The notes under the pieces: generated by a model
Told to the model about the DNA's origin: nothing
What the model saw: the letters and a program-made list of their open reading frames with translations, nothing else
The model's database searches: none
Shown: piece after piece, positions 47,442-56,589 of the stretch
Layout of the letters: every line of letters starts with the position of its first letter
Position numbering within the stretch: position 1 is the stretch's first letter
Position numbers and translations under genes: made by a program
Assembly: GCF_003336675.1 (NCBI RefSeq)
Contig: NZ_QPII01000006.1
Coordinates: 62,001 to 126,000, forward strand
Direction of reading: 5' to 3'
DNA: 64,000 bases
Source of the DNA: Billgrantia montanilacus
Lineage (GTDB): Bacteria; Pseudomonadota; Gammaproteobacteria; Pseudomonadales; Halomonadaceae

Positions 47442-47882
47442 ATGAGCATAACCGAACCGGAAGCCACAACCGCAGTCAACGGCAGTCTGCCACAGCAGCG
47501 CCGCACCTACTCCATCGGTGAATTGGCCCGGATGTTCGAGGTGACTCCGCGCACCATCCGTTTCTATGAGCAGGAAGGCCTGTTGGCGCCTGAGCGCCGG
47601 GGCCAGACTCGCATCTATCATGAAAAGGACCGGGTACGCCTCAAACTGACCCTTCGCGGCAAGCGGCTCGGCTTCTCGCTGGCCGAGATTCGCGAGGTCA
47701 TCGAAATGTATGACGCCATGCCGGATGGAAACGCGCGCCAGCTCAAGCGCCTCCTGGAAATTCTGGCCGACAAGCGGACCAACATGGAACGCCAACTCGA
47801 GGATATCCGCCTGATGCAGAGAGAGCTCGACGACGTGGAGATGCGAGCCCGCGACGTACTCGAACGCCTGGACCAGGAGTGA
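47442..47882 (+). CDS. liuR: MerR-family regulator of branched-chain amino acid degradation (LiuR-like)
   Basis: A 146-residue MerR protein. The winged helix [24 protein letters not shown] N-terminus (residues ~21-90) is followed by a dimerisation coiled coil (~95-140). It lacks cysteines of metal-sensing MerR proteins, as LiuR does. GAAAGG lies five bases before ATG 47442. It is divergent from the valine-pathway genes and upstream of an acyl-CoA synthetase. LiuR in other proteobacteria controls leucine, isoleucine and valine use and related acyl-CoA genes. Assignment to LiuR is by similarity and context. Confidence 0.8.
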   Translation: MSITEPEATTAVNGSLPQQRRTYSIGELARMFEVTPRTIRFYEQEGLLAPERRGQTRIYHEKDRVRLKLTLRGKRLGFSLAEIREVIEMYDAMPDGNARQLKRLLEILADKRTNMERQLEDIRLMQRELDDVEMRARDVLERLDQE

Positions 47883-47968
47883 TTCGTCGCGCCGGTTTCT
47901 CGCCCAGCGGATAGTGGCCAGGCAGAGCCATCCCGCCACCAGCCTGTGTACCAGCTTTCAGATCTATT

Positions 47969-48005
47969 CTTGCCACAACTCTTGCAACAACTTTTGCAAC
48001 AACAA
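47969..48005 (+). repeat. Short triple direct repeat in the acyl-CoA synthetase leader
   Basis: Three imperfect copies of CTTGCAACAACT, roughly 12-13 bases each, ending 14 bases before the ATG. It lies in the untranslated leader where a ribosome site would be expected. Confidence 0.6.
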
Positions 48006-48018
48006 GACGGGTAACACC

Positions 48019-49722
48019 ATGACACGCCAGCACACACAGAATCGCGTTCAGAACAGCTACGTCAGCGGCATCAGCGATACCCCCCTCAAGGGGCAGACCA
48101 TCGGCGACTGTTTCGACGAGACAGTCGCTCGGTTTCCCGGCGGCGATGCCCTGCTCAGCCTGCACCAGGGCCTGCGCTATACCTGGGCGGAGCTGCAGGG
48201 GGCGGTGGATGAGGCGGCCCGCGCACTGCTGGCGCTGGGCGTGGAGAAAGGCGACCGTGTGGGCATCTGGTCACCCAACTGCGCCGAGTGGACCATCACT
48301 CAGTTTGCTACCGCCAAGATCGGCGCGGTACTCGTCAACATCAACCCCAGCTATCGTACCCACGAGCTGGAATATGCCCTCAAGCAATCGGGCGCCTCGA
48401 CGCTGGTCCTGCAGGGGAAATTCAAGTCTTCCGACTACGTGGCAACGCTGGCTGAGCTGGCACCTGAGATACGAGACGCTGCACCTGACACCTTCAGCTG
48501 CGCCAGCCTTCCGGAGCTCAAGCGGGTCGTCTGCCTCGATGCGGACCTGGCCCTGCCCGGCATGCTTACCTGGCAGGGCCTGCTGAGCCATGCCGATCAA
48601 GTTTCAGCCGAGCACCTGGCAGACGTCCAAGGCAGTCTCCAATTCGACGACCCGATCAATATCCAGTACACCTCCGGCACCACCGGGGCCCCCAAGGGAG
48701 CCACCCTCTCCCACCACAACATTCTCAACAACGGCTTCTTCGTCGCCCGCACCATGGGCTTCACCGAGAAGGACCGCCTGGTGATCCCGGTGCCGCTCTA
48801 CCACTGCTTCGGCATGGTAATGGGCAACCTGGGTTGCATGACCCATGGCGCCACCATGATCTACCCGGGGGACGGCTTCGAGCCCGAGGCGACGCTGAAG
48901 GCAGTTTCCGAGGAGAAGGCCACGGCGCTGTACGGCGTGCCCACCATGTTCATCGCCGAACTGGAGCACCCGAACTTCGCACAGTACGATCTCTCGACCC
49001 TGCGCACCGGCATCATGGCCGGCTCCATCTGCCCTATCGAAGTGATGCGCCAGGTCATCGACAAGATGAACATGGAAGACGTTACCATCTGCTACGGCAT
49101 GACCGAGACCAGCCCGGTCAGCTTCCAGACCCAGACCGATGCGCCGCTGGATAAGCGCGTGACTACAGTGGGCACGATCCATCCGCACCTGGAGGTCAAG
49201 CTGGTCAGCCCCGAGACTGGCGCGGTGGTCCCCCGTGGCGAGACCGGCGAGCTCTGCACCCGCGGCTACAGCGTGATGCTGGGCTACTGGGAGAACGAGG
49301 AAGCCACCGACAAATCCATCGACGCGGCCGGCTGGATGCACACCGGCGACCTGGCCACCATGGACGAAGAGGGCTATGTGGCCATCGTCGGGCGCATCAA
49401 GGACATGATCATCCGCGGCGGCGAAAACATCTATCCCCGCGAGATCGAGGACTTCCTCTATACCCACCCGGCCATCTCCGACGTCCAGGTGATTGGCGTA
49501 CCCGACGAGAAGTACGGCGAAGAGGTAATGGCCTGGGTCAAGCTTGGCGAAGGCCAGCAGTTGACCGGCGATGAACTGAAGGAGTTCTGCAAGGGCAAGA
49601 TCGCCCACTACAAGGTGCCGCGCTACGTGAAATTCGTCGATGAATTCCCGATGACCGTCACCGGCAAGATCCAGAAGTTCAAGATGCGCGAGGAAGCCAC
49701 CCACGAGCTGGGCCTGGCGTGA
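48019..49722 (+). CDS. Acyl-CoA synthetase (AMP-binding, fatty-acid/branched-chain type)
   Basis: A 567-residue adenylate-forming enzyme: [18 protein letters not shown] (P-loop), [49 protein letters not shown], and the C-terminal catalytic Lys in [12 protein letters not shown]. The best resemblance is to medium-chain or branched acyl-CoA synthetases found near liu genes. The substrate is not readable. ATG 48019 is used; the ribosome site is weak (GGGT). The leader holds a triple TTGCAACAAC repeat. Confidence 0.9.
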   Translation: MTRQHTQNRVQNSYVSGISDTPLKGQTIGDCFDETVARFPGGDALLSLHQGLRYTWAELQGAVDEAARALLALGVEKGDRVGIWSPNCAEWTITQFATAKIGAVLVNINPSYRTHELEYALKQSGASTLVLQGKFKSSDYVATLAELAPEIRDAAPDTFSCASLPELKRVVCLDADLALPGMLTWQGLLSHADQVSAEHLADVQGSLQFDDPINIQYTSGTTGAPKGATLSHHNILNNGFFVARTMGFTEKDRLVIPVPLYHCFGMVMGNLGCMTHGATMIYPGDGFEPEATLKAVSEEKATALYGVPTMFIAELEHPNFAQYDLSTLRTGIMAGSICPIEVMRQVIDKMNMEDVTICYGMTETSPVSFQTQTDAPLDKRVTTVGTIHPHLEVKLVSPETGAVVPRGETGELCTRGYSVMLGYWENEEATDKSIDAAGWMHTGDLATMDEEGYVAIVGRIKDMIIRGGENIYPREIEDFLYTHPAISDVQVIGVPDEKYGEEVMAWVKLGEGQQLTGDELKEFCKGKIAHYKVPRYVKFVDEFPMTVTGKIQKFKMREEATHELGLA

Positions 49723-49733
49723 TCGGATAACCG

Positions 49734-50011
49734 CTGTAGGAGCATCTTCAGATCGCGACTGGCGGCCGAAGGACTCCCGGCGGTGTTGCCATGGTCGCGG
49801 TTATTGCCAGCGTCGGCAGCCTCCGCCGAGGCGCCTGACGGCGCCAGTCGCGACGCGAAGCGGCGCTCCTACAGCGATCCTCTCCACCATAGGAGAGATA
49901 AGCAGCTGTAGGAGCATCTTCAGATCGCGACTGGAGGCCGAAGGACTCCCGGCGGTGTTGCAGATGGTCGCGGTAATAGCCAACCTCGGCAACCTCCGCC
50001 GAGGCGCCCTC
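49734..50011. repeat. REP/BIME cluster H
   Basis: Three cores (forward, reverse, forward) between the acyl-CoA synthetase stop and the hpt stop, which converge here. The forward elements read GTAGGAGCATCTTCAGATC then CGCGACTGG. The final reverse element is cut short at GAGGCGCC, where hpt begins. Confidence 0.9.
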
Positions 50012-50013
50012 CT

Positions 50014-50592
50014 CTACAACCCCTTGGGTGCGAAGATTCCCGGTGCGTTGCGCCAGTATCCCTTGTAATCCATGCCGAAGCCGAAGACGTAGCGGTCGAC
50101 GACTTCCAGGCCGCAGTAGTCGGCGCGCAGGTCGGGAACAGCCTTGCGGTCGTGGCGCTTATCGACCAGAACCGCCGTCGAGATGCTCTTGGCACCGGCC
50201 TTGTGGCAGTAGTCGAGGATAGCCGCAAGCGTGGTGCCTTCGTCGAGGATGTCGTCGACGATCACGACGTGACGGTCGGCCATGGGCACTTCCGGCGAGA
50301 CACGCCAGAAAAGATCGCCACCGCGGATACCGCCGCGATAGCGAGTCGCATGCAGGTAGTCGACTTCCAGCGGAAAACCCAGGCGAGTCAGAAGATGGCC
50401 GGTGGTGATCAGCCCGCCATTCATCACGCAGTAGAAGACGGGAAGCTTGTCGCCCAGATCAGCGGTGATCTGCTCCGCCATGCGATCGAGAGCGACTTCG
50501 ACTTCCTCTTGCGTGATCAGGCAGTCGGCACTTTCCATGACATCGCGCATGGTGGTCAGGGACTGGTGAAAATCGGGATCTAGTTTGGGCAT
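50014..50592 (-). CDS. hpt: Hypoxanthine(-guanine) phosphoribosyltransferase
   Basis: Purine salvage: hypoxanthine or guanine plus PRPP gives IMP or GMP. The 192-residue protein has the PRPP motif VVIVDDILDEGTTL near residue 110 and YCVMNGGLITTGHLL. YVFGFGMDYKGYWRN is typical of the hypoxanthine-specific group. It follows nagZ by 48 bases leftward and is the last gene of the psrA-ldt-nagZ-hpt run. Confidence 0.93.
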   Translation of the reverse strand: MPKLDPDFHQSLTTMRDVMESADCLITQEEVEVALDRMAEQITADLGDKLPVFYCVMNGGLITTGHLLTRLGFPLEVDYLHATRYRGGIRGGDLFWRVSPEVPMADRHVVIVDDILDEGTTLAAILDYCHKAGAKSISTAVLVDKRHDRKAVPDLRADYCGLEVVDRYVFGFGMDYKGYWRNAPGIFAPKGL

Positions 50593-50640
50593 TGAGAGCT
50601 CATGTCGCTGAAGGGTAATCGGGACGGGAGGTGGGATCGT

Positions 50641-51654
50641 TCAGTTCTGGGCCATGGCCTCGAGGCGAGCGTGAACGCGGCGCCAGCGGCCCAGTGCTTC
50701 CAGGGCTTCAGGCTCGGGACGGGCCCGACCATAGCGTAGCCGCTTCGCCGGGCGGAACGAACGGCCCTGGCAGGCATCCAGCACCTCGAGAGCGGCAGCG
50801 CGGTCATTGCACACCAGCACCATGTCGCAGCCTGCGTTCAGCGCAGCCTGAGCACGCTCACGCGGGCCGCCGGCGAATCCAGCGCCGGCCATGCCGAGAT
50901 CGTCGGAAAATATCGTTCCCTTGAAGCCGAGCGATTCACGCAGAAGACCCAGCCAGCTGTTGGAGAAGCCGGCGGGCCGGGCATCGAAGGCGCTATAGAT
51001 GACATGGGCGGGCATAACGCCATCGAGTCGGCCGGCCAGATCGGCGAAGGGTACCAGATCATGGCCTCGCAGGGCATCGAGGGGCCGATCATCGACGGGC
51101 AGCTCCAGGTGCGAATCGGCGGCGACACCACCATGGCCTGGAAAGTGCTTGCCCACTGCGGCCATGCCGGCCTCATGCAACCCGGCCACGAAGGCCTCGC
51201 CCATGGCGGAAACTTCGACGGGGTCGCGGGAAAAGCTGCGATCGCCGATCACGCTAGAAATGCCGCTATCGACATCGAGCACCGGCGCGAAGCTGAAATC
51301 GAATCCACAGGCGGCCATTTCCATACCCATCAACCAGCCGGCGTCCAGGCAGAGCCGCAGGGTAACTTCCGGAGCAACAGCATAGTCGCGGCCGATGCGA
51401 CCCATGGAGGGTATGCGGGTCACGCCCTGGCGCAGTCGCTGCACCCGTCCGCCCTCCTGGTCGACCGTCAAGAGTAGCTCGGGCCGCAGGCGACGTATGG
51501 CATCACAGAGTGAGCGAACCTGACGTGCATCCTCGATATTGCGGGAGAAGAGAATCACCCCGCCGACCTCGGGACGGAGCAGTAGCCTGCGCTCGTCGTC
51601 GGTCAGCCGCGTGCCTTCCAGATCCAGCATCACCGGGCCGAGGGTCTGCGTCAT
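50641..51654 (-). CDS. nagZ: Beta-N-acetylhexosaminidase NagZ
   Basis: Cytoplasmic glycoside hydrolase family 3 enzyme that removes GlcNAc from anhydro-muropeptides during cell-wall recycling. The 337-residue protein has KHFPGHGGVAADSHLELP, with the mobile-loop His and general acid pair, and the Asp nucleophile in FSDDLGMAGAG. In Pseudomonas NagZ lies near psrA and lexA, as here. Its neighbour encodes an L,D-transpeptidase. Confidence 0.95.
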   Translation of the reverse strand: MTQTLGPVMLDLEGTRLTDDERRLLLRPEVGGVILFSRNIEDARQVRSLCDAIRRLRPELLLTVDQEGGRVQRLRQGVTRIPSMGRIGRDYAVAPEVTLRLCLDAGWLMGMEMAACGFDFSFAPVLDVDSGISSVIGDRSFSRDPVEVSAMGEAFVAGLHEAGMAAVGKHFPGHGGVAADSHLELPVDDRPLDALRGHDLVPFADLAGRLDGVMPAHVIYSAFDARPAGFSNSWLGLLRESLGFKGTIFSDDLGMAGAGFAGGPRERAQAALNAGCDMVLVCNDRAAALEVLDACQGRSFRPAKRLRYGRARPEPEALEALGRWRRVHARLEAMAQN

Positions 51655-51744
51655 GATCGGATTCCTTGGGGCTAGAAGGAGGCTGATTCTAGATCAAAGT
51701 TGGCCTAGGGAACAGCCATCCGCAAGGCCCTGCCGCCCCACCTC

Positions 51745-52263
51745 TCAGTCGTGCAGCCACACGGGGGTGCCGGGAGTGGCCACGGAGAACACCTGGAGCA
51801 ATGATGCGGCGCTCAGACGAATGCAGCCGTGGGAACGCGGCTCCCCCATGGGCTGGTCGGGGGGCGTGCCGTGCAGGTAGATATAGCGCCGCTGGCTGTC
51901 GACCTCTCCGCCGCGGTTGACCCCTCGCTCCAGCCCGCAGAGCCAAACGATACGGGTGAGTATCCAGTCGCGCTGGGGATGCGCCTCGGCCAGTTCCGGA
52001 GAATACCGTTCGCCGGTAGGGCGACGACCCCGAAACACCGTACCCGGCGGCAGCCCGTCACCGATGGCAGCTCTCACGTAGTGCCAGCCCAGCGGCGTGC
52101 AGCCGCTACCCTCCTGCTGGCCGGTGCCTGCCAGGGCGGTGGATACGGACCATTCGGCCTGGAGCCTTGCGCCCTGCCATTGGACCAGGCATTGACGCGC
52201 AACGTCGACTTCCAACCAGTTGCCCGTTGGCGGCGGCAGTTCGGTCAGACGCGGGGTGCGCAT
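51745..52263 (-). CDS. L,D-transpeptidase (YkuD domain), no signal peptide
   Basis: A 172-residue protein almost entirely made of a YkuD catalytic domain, with the Cys nucleophile in EPRSHGCIRLSAASL (~residue 148) and IYLHGTPPDQ. No signal peptide or LysM domain is seen, as in the short cytoplasmic homologues next to nagZ in other gammaproteobacteria. It starts 1 base after the psrA stop. A cell-wall role is likely; the substrate is unknown. Confidence 0.88.
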   Translation of the reverse strand: MRTPRLTELPPPTGNWLEVDVARQCLVQWQGARLQAEWSVSTALAGTGQQEGSGCTPLGWHYVRAAIGDGLPPGTVFRGRRPTGERYSPELAEAHPQRDWILTRIVWLCGLERGVNRGGEVDSQRRYIYLHGTPPDQPMGEPRSHGCIRLSAASLLQVFSVATPGTPVWLHD

Positions 52264-52264
52264 A

Positions 52265-52930
52265 TCAGCTCGCCTCGGCCTTCGGCATGGGGGGCGGTGG
52301 AAGCGGCGCGTTCATGGCGGCCACCACGACCGGCCGCAAACGGCGGATCAGATCACGCACGGAGACATGCTCCTGATAATCCTTTTCGGCGATGTCACGC
52401 AACGCATCCAGCCCGGACAAGGTGAAGATGACGGTGCCCAGCACAAAGTGTAGCCGCCAGAAACGCTCGGAGTCGGGCAAATCGGGCGTTGCCAGTCGAA
52501 CCAGATCGGTGAAGCGGGAGAATACGCTGCCGTACTCGTCCTGGATGTAACGACGTAGATGTCCCTGGGCCTGGCTGTAGGCGAGCCCCAGCAGCTTCAT
52601 GAACACCTTGAGGCTGTGACGCTCGGCGGGCACATCCAGCACGGTGCGGGCCATGGTTTCCAGCAGCACTTCCAGCGGAATGACGCCACCGGCATACTGT
52701 GCTTCCAACTCGTCGAGGGCATGATGGAAGCGCACGGTGAACGGATCCAGATAGCGGGCAAATACCGCCTGGATCAGCGATTTCTTGGAGCCAAAGTGAT
52801 AGTTCACCGCAGCCAGATTGACCCGCGCCTTGCTGGTTATGGTCCGCAGGGAGGTTTCCGCAAAACCACGTTCGGCGAACAACACTTCGGCAGTATCGAG
52901 AATGCGTGTGACGGTATCGGTTTGAGCCAT
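52265..52930 (-). CDS. psrA: TetR-family fatty-acid responsive regulator PsrA
   Basis: A 221-residue TetR regulator whose N-terminus (VTRILDTAEVLFAERGFAET, then ITSKARVNLAAVNYHFGSKK) closely matches Pseudomonas PsrA. So does the mid-region MKLLGLAYSQAQGHLRRYI. PsrA is released from DNA by long-chain acyl-CoA and represses its own gene and beta-oxidation genes. A GAAAC-N4-GTTTA site lies 17 bases upstream of the start. It is divergent from lexA, with 193 bases between, and first in a leftward run with ldt, nagZ and hpt. Confidence 0.9.
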   Translation of the reverse strand: MAQTDTVTRILDTAEVLFAERGFAETSLRTITSKARVNLAAVNYHFGSKKSLIQAVFARYLDPFTVRFHHALDELEAQYAGGVIPLEVLLETMARTVLDVPAERHSLKVFMKLLGLAYSQAQGHLRRYIQDEYGSVFSRFTDLVRLATPDLPDSERFWRLHFVLGTVIFTLSGLDALRDIAEKDYQEHVSVRDLIRRLRPVVVAAMNAPLPPPPMPKAEAS

Positions 52931-52946
52931 TTTGCTGGTCCCGCTG

Positions 52947-52960
52947 GAAACGAGTGTTTA
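52947..52960. promoter_or_regulatory. Candidate PsrA operator
   Basis: GAAAC-GAGT-GTTTA just upstream of psrA, close to the known [G/C]AAAC-N2-4-GTTT[G/C] pattern. Position fits autorepression of psrA. Confidence 0.65.
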
Positions 52961-53061
52961 AAACATTACAAAAGTCTACGTGATTTCAATGCCTCGCTCA
53001 AATCGGATGACTATTGGCTGTTTGAAACGCGGTGAGTACCAGGGAATCGATTGCCTTTTTA

Positions 53062-53077
53062 CTGGATAGACTTCCAT
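53062..53077 (+). promoter_or_regulatory. Degenerate LexA box, distal
   Basis: CTG-N10-CAT. One mismatch from the CTG-N10-CAG outer consensus. It lies 17 bases ahead of the proximal site, a tandem arrangement as in E. coli lexA. Confidence 0.4.
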
Positions 53078-53078
53078 G

Positions 53079-53094
53079 CTGTATACTTGAACAA
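53079..53094 (+). promoter_or_regulatory. LexA box upstream of lexA, proximal
   Basis: CTGTATACTTGAACAA, CTG-N10-CAA with the typical CTGTATA left half. It contains TATACT (53082-53087), a plausible -10, so binding would block transcription. 30 bases before the lexA ATG. Confidence 0.65.
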
Positions 53095-53123
53095 TACTCA
53101 AGGCACCGCTACCCGGAGGTCGC

Positions 53124-53768
53124 ATGACACGCCCCCTCACCTCGCGCCAGCAAAACGTCTTCGACTTCATCGTCAAGACGATGAATGAGTTCGGCTACCC
53201 GCCGACCCGTGCCGAGATCGCACGTGCCCTGGGCTTTCGCTCTCCCAATGCAGCCGAGGAGCACCTGCGGGCCCTGGAGCGCAAGGGTGTCATCCGGGTC
53301 ATCCGTGGTACGTCGCGGGGTATTCGCCTGCCGGCGCAGGATGCCGAGCCGGTCGGGGGCGAACCCGCCGTGGAAGGCTTGCCGATCATCGGCGAGGTGG
53401 CGGCCGGCAGCCCTATCCTTGCCGCCGAGCACATCGACCGTTACTGCCCACTGCCTCCCGAATTCTTCACCCCCCGTGCCGACTACCTGCTCAAGGTACG
53501 CGGCCTCTCCATGAAGGATGCCGGTATCCTCGAGGGCGACCTGCTGGCCGTGCACCGCACGGACCGAGTTCGCGACGGCCAGATCGTCGTCGCCCGGCTT
53601 GAGGACGATGTCACCGTGAAGCGCTTCCATCGCAACGGTCATCGGGTCGTCCTCGAAGCCGAGAATGCCGCTTTTGCGCCTATCGAAGTGGACCTGCGCC
53701 ATCAGTCGCTGGATATCGAAGGCATAGGCGTGGGGGTGATCCGCGGCGGCAGCGGCCAGGCGCTATGA
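53124..53768 (+). CDS. lexA: SOS repressor LexA
   Basis: The 214-residue SOS repressor. N-terminal winged helix ([39 protein letters not shown]); Ala-Gly cleavage site in EVAAGSPI (~residue 93); catalytic Ser in [10 protein letters not shown] and Lys in [11 protein letters not shown] 53124 has GGAGG four bases upstream. Tandem LexA-box candidates precede it. dinB lies 40 bases downstream with the same orientation; sulA, common here in Pseudomonas, is absent. Confidence 0.97.
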   Translation: MTRPLTSRQQNVFDFIVKTMNEFGYPPTRAEIARALGFRSPNAAEEHLRALERKGVIRVIRGTSRGIRLPAQDAEPVGGEPAVEGLPIIGEVAAGSPILAAEHIDRYCPLPPEFFTPRADYLLKVRGLSMKDAGILEGDLLAVHRTDRVRDGQIVVARLEDDVTVKRFHRNGHRVVLEAENAAFAPIEVDLRHQSLDIEGIGVGVIRGGSGQAL

Positions 53769-53808
53769 TGAACTCGGTCACGCTCGGCTAGCTGTCGGAC
53801 GGTCGCTC

Positions 53809-54864
53809 ATGGATCCCGTGCGCAAGATACTGCATGCCGATTGCGACTGCTTCTATGCCGCGGTGGAAATGCGCGACAACCCGGCGCTGCGCGAGATTCC
53901 GCTGGCCATCGGCGGCAGCGCTGAGGGTCGCGGTGTTATCGCCACATGCAACTACCCGGCTCGGGCCTATGGCATTCACTCCGCCATGCCGACGGCAAGA
54001 GCCCTTCGGTTGTGCCCGCATCTCACCCTCCTCTCCGGCGACTTCGAGCGCTATCGCGAAGCCTCGCGCCGGATCCAGGCCATTTTCCATGAGCTCACCC
54101 CGCTGGTGGAGCCGCTGTCGCTGGACGAAGCCTTTCTCGATGTCACGGCCGTGACACGCTTCTCCGGCAGCGCCACCTGGATGGCACGCTGGTTGAAGGA
54201 GGAGTGCCAGCGACGGGTGGGCATCACCGTTTCGGTGGGTGCCGCCCCCTCGAAGTTTCTGGCAAAGATCGCCAGCGACTGGGAGAAGCCCGACGGCCTG
54301 ACGGTGATTTCGCCGGATCGAGTCGATGCCTTCATCGAGACACTGCCAGTCACGAAGCTGCATGGCGTGGGGCCGGCCACCGCTCGGCGGCTGAAGTCAT
54401 TGGATATCGATACCTGCCACGACCTGCAGCGGCTGCCCCAGGACCGGCTGATCCAGGAGTTCGGCAAATTCGGCCATCGCCTGTTCGAGCTGGCCCGTGG
54501 TATCGACGTCCGCCCGGTGAGGGTGGAACGAGAGCGCAAGTCGGTCAGCGTGGAGACCACCTTTGCCACCGACCTTCCTGGCCTGCCCGACTGTCACCGG
54601 GAGCTGGCGGCGCTGTGTGATCGCCTGGAATCCCGCCTCGCGCGCCATGGGCACCCGCCGCTGGCGGGGCTGTTCGTCAAGGTGCGCTTTGACGATTTCA
54701 GCCTGACGACCATGGAGGCACGCGGCGGAACGCTCTGCAGCCAAACCTTCAACGCCCTGCTGGCACAAGCCTGGGCGCGCAAGAAGCGACCGGTGCGACT
54801 GCTGGGTGTCGGGGCGAGGCTGGTGCCTGAGGACGCCAGGCGGCAGCTGGCTCTTCCTCTGTAG
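53809..54864 (+). CDS. dinB: DNA polymerase IV (Y family)
   Basis: Error-prone translesion polymerase, 351 residues. Catalytic acidic residues are in HADCDCFYAAVE and SLDEAFLDVTAV. The thumb helix-hairpin-helix region is TKLHGVGPATARRLKSL, and the little-finger domain follows. The C-terminus ends ARRQLALPL, a likely sliding-clamp binding motif (QxxLPL type). It lies 40 bases after lexA and is probably co-transcribed, so its SOS control would come from the lexA promoter. Confidence 0.96.
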   Translation: MDPVRKILHADCDCFYAAVEMRDNPALREIPLAIGGSAEGRGVIATCNYPARAYGIHSAMPTARALRLCPHLTLLSGDFERYREASRRIQAIFHELTPLVEPLSLDEAFLDVTAVTRFSGSATWMARWLKEECQRRVGITVSVGAAPSKFLAKIASDWEKPDGLTVISPDRVDAFIETLPVTKLHGVGPATARRLKSLDIDTCHDLQRLPQDRLIQEFGKFGHRLFELARGIDVRPVRVERERKSVSVETTFATDLPGLPDCHRELAALCDRLESRLARHGHPPLAGLFVKVRFDDFSLTTMEARGGTLCSQTFNALLAQAWARKKRPVRLLGVGARLVPEDARRQLALPL

Positions 54865-54886
54865 CCCCCTGTCACGGCGCCCTGCC

Positions 54887-55558
54887 CTATTTGGTGTCGA
54901 TATAGCGATGATCGTTGAAGGTGGCCACCCAGCCGGGATGGTAGACCATGAGGATGCTGAGCAGCATGCCGGTGAGGAAGGCCTCCGAAGGCATCAGCAG
55001 CGGTAGAAAGAGAGCGTACTCCCGCGCCAGGTAAATCGCGTCCGGGTCAGACGCCCCCAGCATCACCAGCCCAAGGCCCGCCAGCCCGGTGCCGAGCGTG
55101 GCCAGGGCTGCACCAAAGAAGCCGCAGAGAAAGAGAAAGATCATCAGGTTGTCCGGCAGGCGTCGATCCACCAGACGCCAGACCAGCACGATCACACCGA
55201 CGGGTATCACGCCGGTGATCAGCACGTTGGCGCCCAATAGCGGCCAGGCCGTCTTGCCGAGCAGGACCAGGGCCAGGTTGGCGATCAGGTTGGTGACCAT
55301 CGCCAGGGGTGCCTTGAAGATCAGCGTGAGCAGCGCCGTGAACATGAGGTGAAGGGTCAGCCAGTCGACGGCCTGGGCACGCAGTTGCCAGAACAGTACC
55401 ACGGCAACGGTGGCCGCCAGCCAGCGATGCTGCAGCGCCCTGTCCGCCAGCAGCGCACCCCAGGGCCGCTGAGCCAGGGCAAGCCCCATGATGCAGAACG
55501 ACAGGATACCGCAGGTGATCAGCAGCCAGGGTGCCAGCATGGGCTCGGAAAACGACAT
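54887..55558 (-). CDS. Energy-coupling factor permease-like protein (CbiM family)
   Basis: A 223-residue inner-membrane protein with about six to seven hydrophobic segments. THLMFTALL-like residues (TLHLMFTALLTLIFKAP) and the C-terminal PSEAFLTGMLLSILMVYHPG match the CbiM-like family found in Pseudomonas next to unrelated genes. CbiM is the metal-binding component of cobalt/nickel ECF transporters, but the N-terminal His motif (MHI) of true CbiM is not present and no ATPase gene is nearby. Transport substrate is unknown. Confidence 0.78.
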   Translation of the reverse strand: MSFSEPMLAPWLLITCGILSFCIMGLALAQRPWGALLADRALQHRWLAATVAVVLFWQLRAQAVDWLTLHLMFTALLTLIFKAPLAMVTNLIANLALVLLGKTAWPLLGANVLITGVIPVGVIVLVWRLVDRRLPDNLMIFLFLCGFFGAALATLGTGLAGLGLVMLGASDPDAIYLAREYALFLPLLMPSEAFLTGMLLSILMVYHPGWVATFNDHRYIDTK

Positions 55559-55579
55559 GACCGTCTCCAGGAAGCAGGC

Positions 55580-56434
55580 TCAGGCAAAGACAACCGTCTT
55601 GTTGCCGTGGATCAGCACTCGATCTTCGAGGTGCCAGCGTAGACCTCGCGCCAGTACGGCCTTCTCTACATCGCGACCGAAACGCACCAGGTCGCCGGGG
55701 GTATGGCAGTGACTGACCCGATGGATGTCCTGTTCAATAATCGGGCCGGCGTCAAGTTCCTCGGTCACGTAGTGGCAGGTGGCACCGATGAGCTTGACCC
55801 CTCTGTCATGGGCCTGATGATAAGGACGAGCGCCGGCAAAGGAAGGCAGGAAGCTGTGATGGATATTGATCACCCGCCCGGCGTATCGCTGGCATAAATT
55901 CGGCGGCAGAATTTGCATGTAGCGTGCCAGCACCACCGTATCGGCTTCCAGCGCTTCCACCCGGGACTCGATTTCGGCAAAGGCTGCAGTCTTGTCGGTG
56001 GCGTCGACGGGAACATGAAAATAGGGCAGCCCATGCCATTCCACCATGCCTCGCATATCGGGATGATTGGAGATCACGCCGACGATATCGCCTTCCATCT
56101 CTCCGGCGGTCCAGCGATAGAGCAGGTCCACCAGACAGTGTGATTCGCGGGACACCATGACCACCACCCGCGGGCGCTGGCGCGTATCGCGCAGAGCCCA
56201 CTCCATCTCGAATTCCCGCGCCACCGGTTCGAAGGCTTGTCTCAACGCATCGCCGGTCATGTCGATGGAGTCGGCGAGGATTTCATAGCGCATGAAAAAG
56301 CGACCCGAGGCCAGGTCGGAATGCTGACTGGCCTCGGTAATGGAGCCACCATGGCCGGAAATAAAACCGGAAACGCGTGCCACGATGCCGCGGCGATCAG
56401 GGCAGGAAACGACCAGACGGTAGTAGTGGGACAT
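55580..56434 (-). CDS. purU: Formyltetrahydrofolate deformylase
   Basis: Hydrolyses 10-formyl-THF to formate and THF. The 284-residue protein has an N-terminal ACT domain (YRLVVSCPDRRGIVARVSGF) and a formyltransferase-fold domain with INIHHSFLPSFAGARPYHQA and TEELDAGPII, holding the catalytic Asn/His/Asp. I start at ATG 56434 (MSHYYRLVV); the long upstream extension in frame has no homology. Divergent from the RNase J gene. Confidence 0.95.
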   Translation of the reverse strand: MSHYYRLVVSCPDRRGIVARVSGFISGHGGSITEASQHSDLASGRFFMRYEILADSIDMTGDALRQAFEPVAREFEMEWALRDTRQRPRVVVMVSRESHCLVDLLYRWTAGEMEGDIVGVISNHPDMRGMVEWHGLPYFHVPVDATDKTAAFAEIESRVEALEADTVVLARYMQILPPNLCQRYAGRVINIHHSFLPSFAGARPYHQAHDRGVKLIGATCHYVTEELDAGPIIEQDIHRVSHCHTPGDLVRFGRDVEKAVLARGLRWHLEDRVLIHGNKTVVFA

Positions 56435-56550
56435 GGGCAACCATCGACTTGCTGAGCGTGGATCGAAGAGCGCGCATTGTAGCGAACTCAGGGGCACGAG
56501 ACACGTCGAAAACTGGTATTGAGACCTGGATAGTGGCCCGGGGACTCGGA

Positions 56551-56580
56551 TTGTGGAGGGCCGCGACGATCCCGTATAGT
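56551..56580 (+). promoter_or_regulatory. Possible promoter of the RNase J gene
   Basis: TTGTGG (56551-56556), 18-base spacer, TATAGT (56575-56580). The implied start near 56587 would make an ATG at 56590 almost leaderless, which favours either that or the in-frame ATG at 56611. Confidence 0.4.
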
Positions 56581-56589
56581 AACGCTTCC

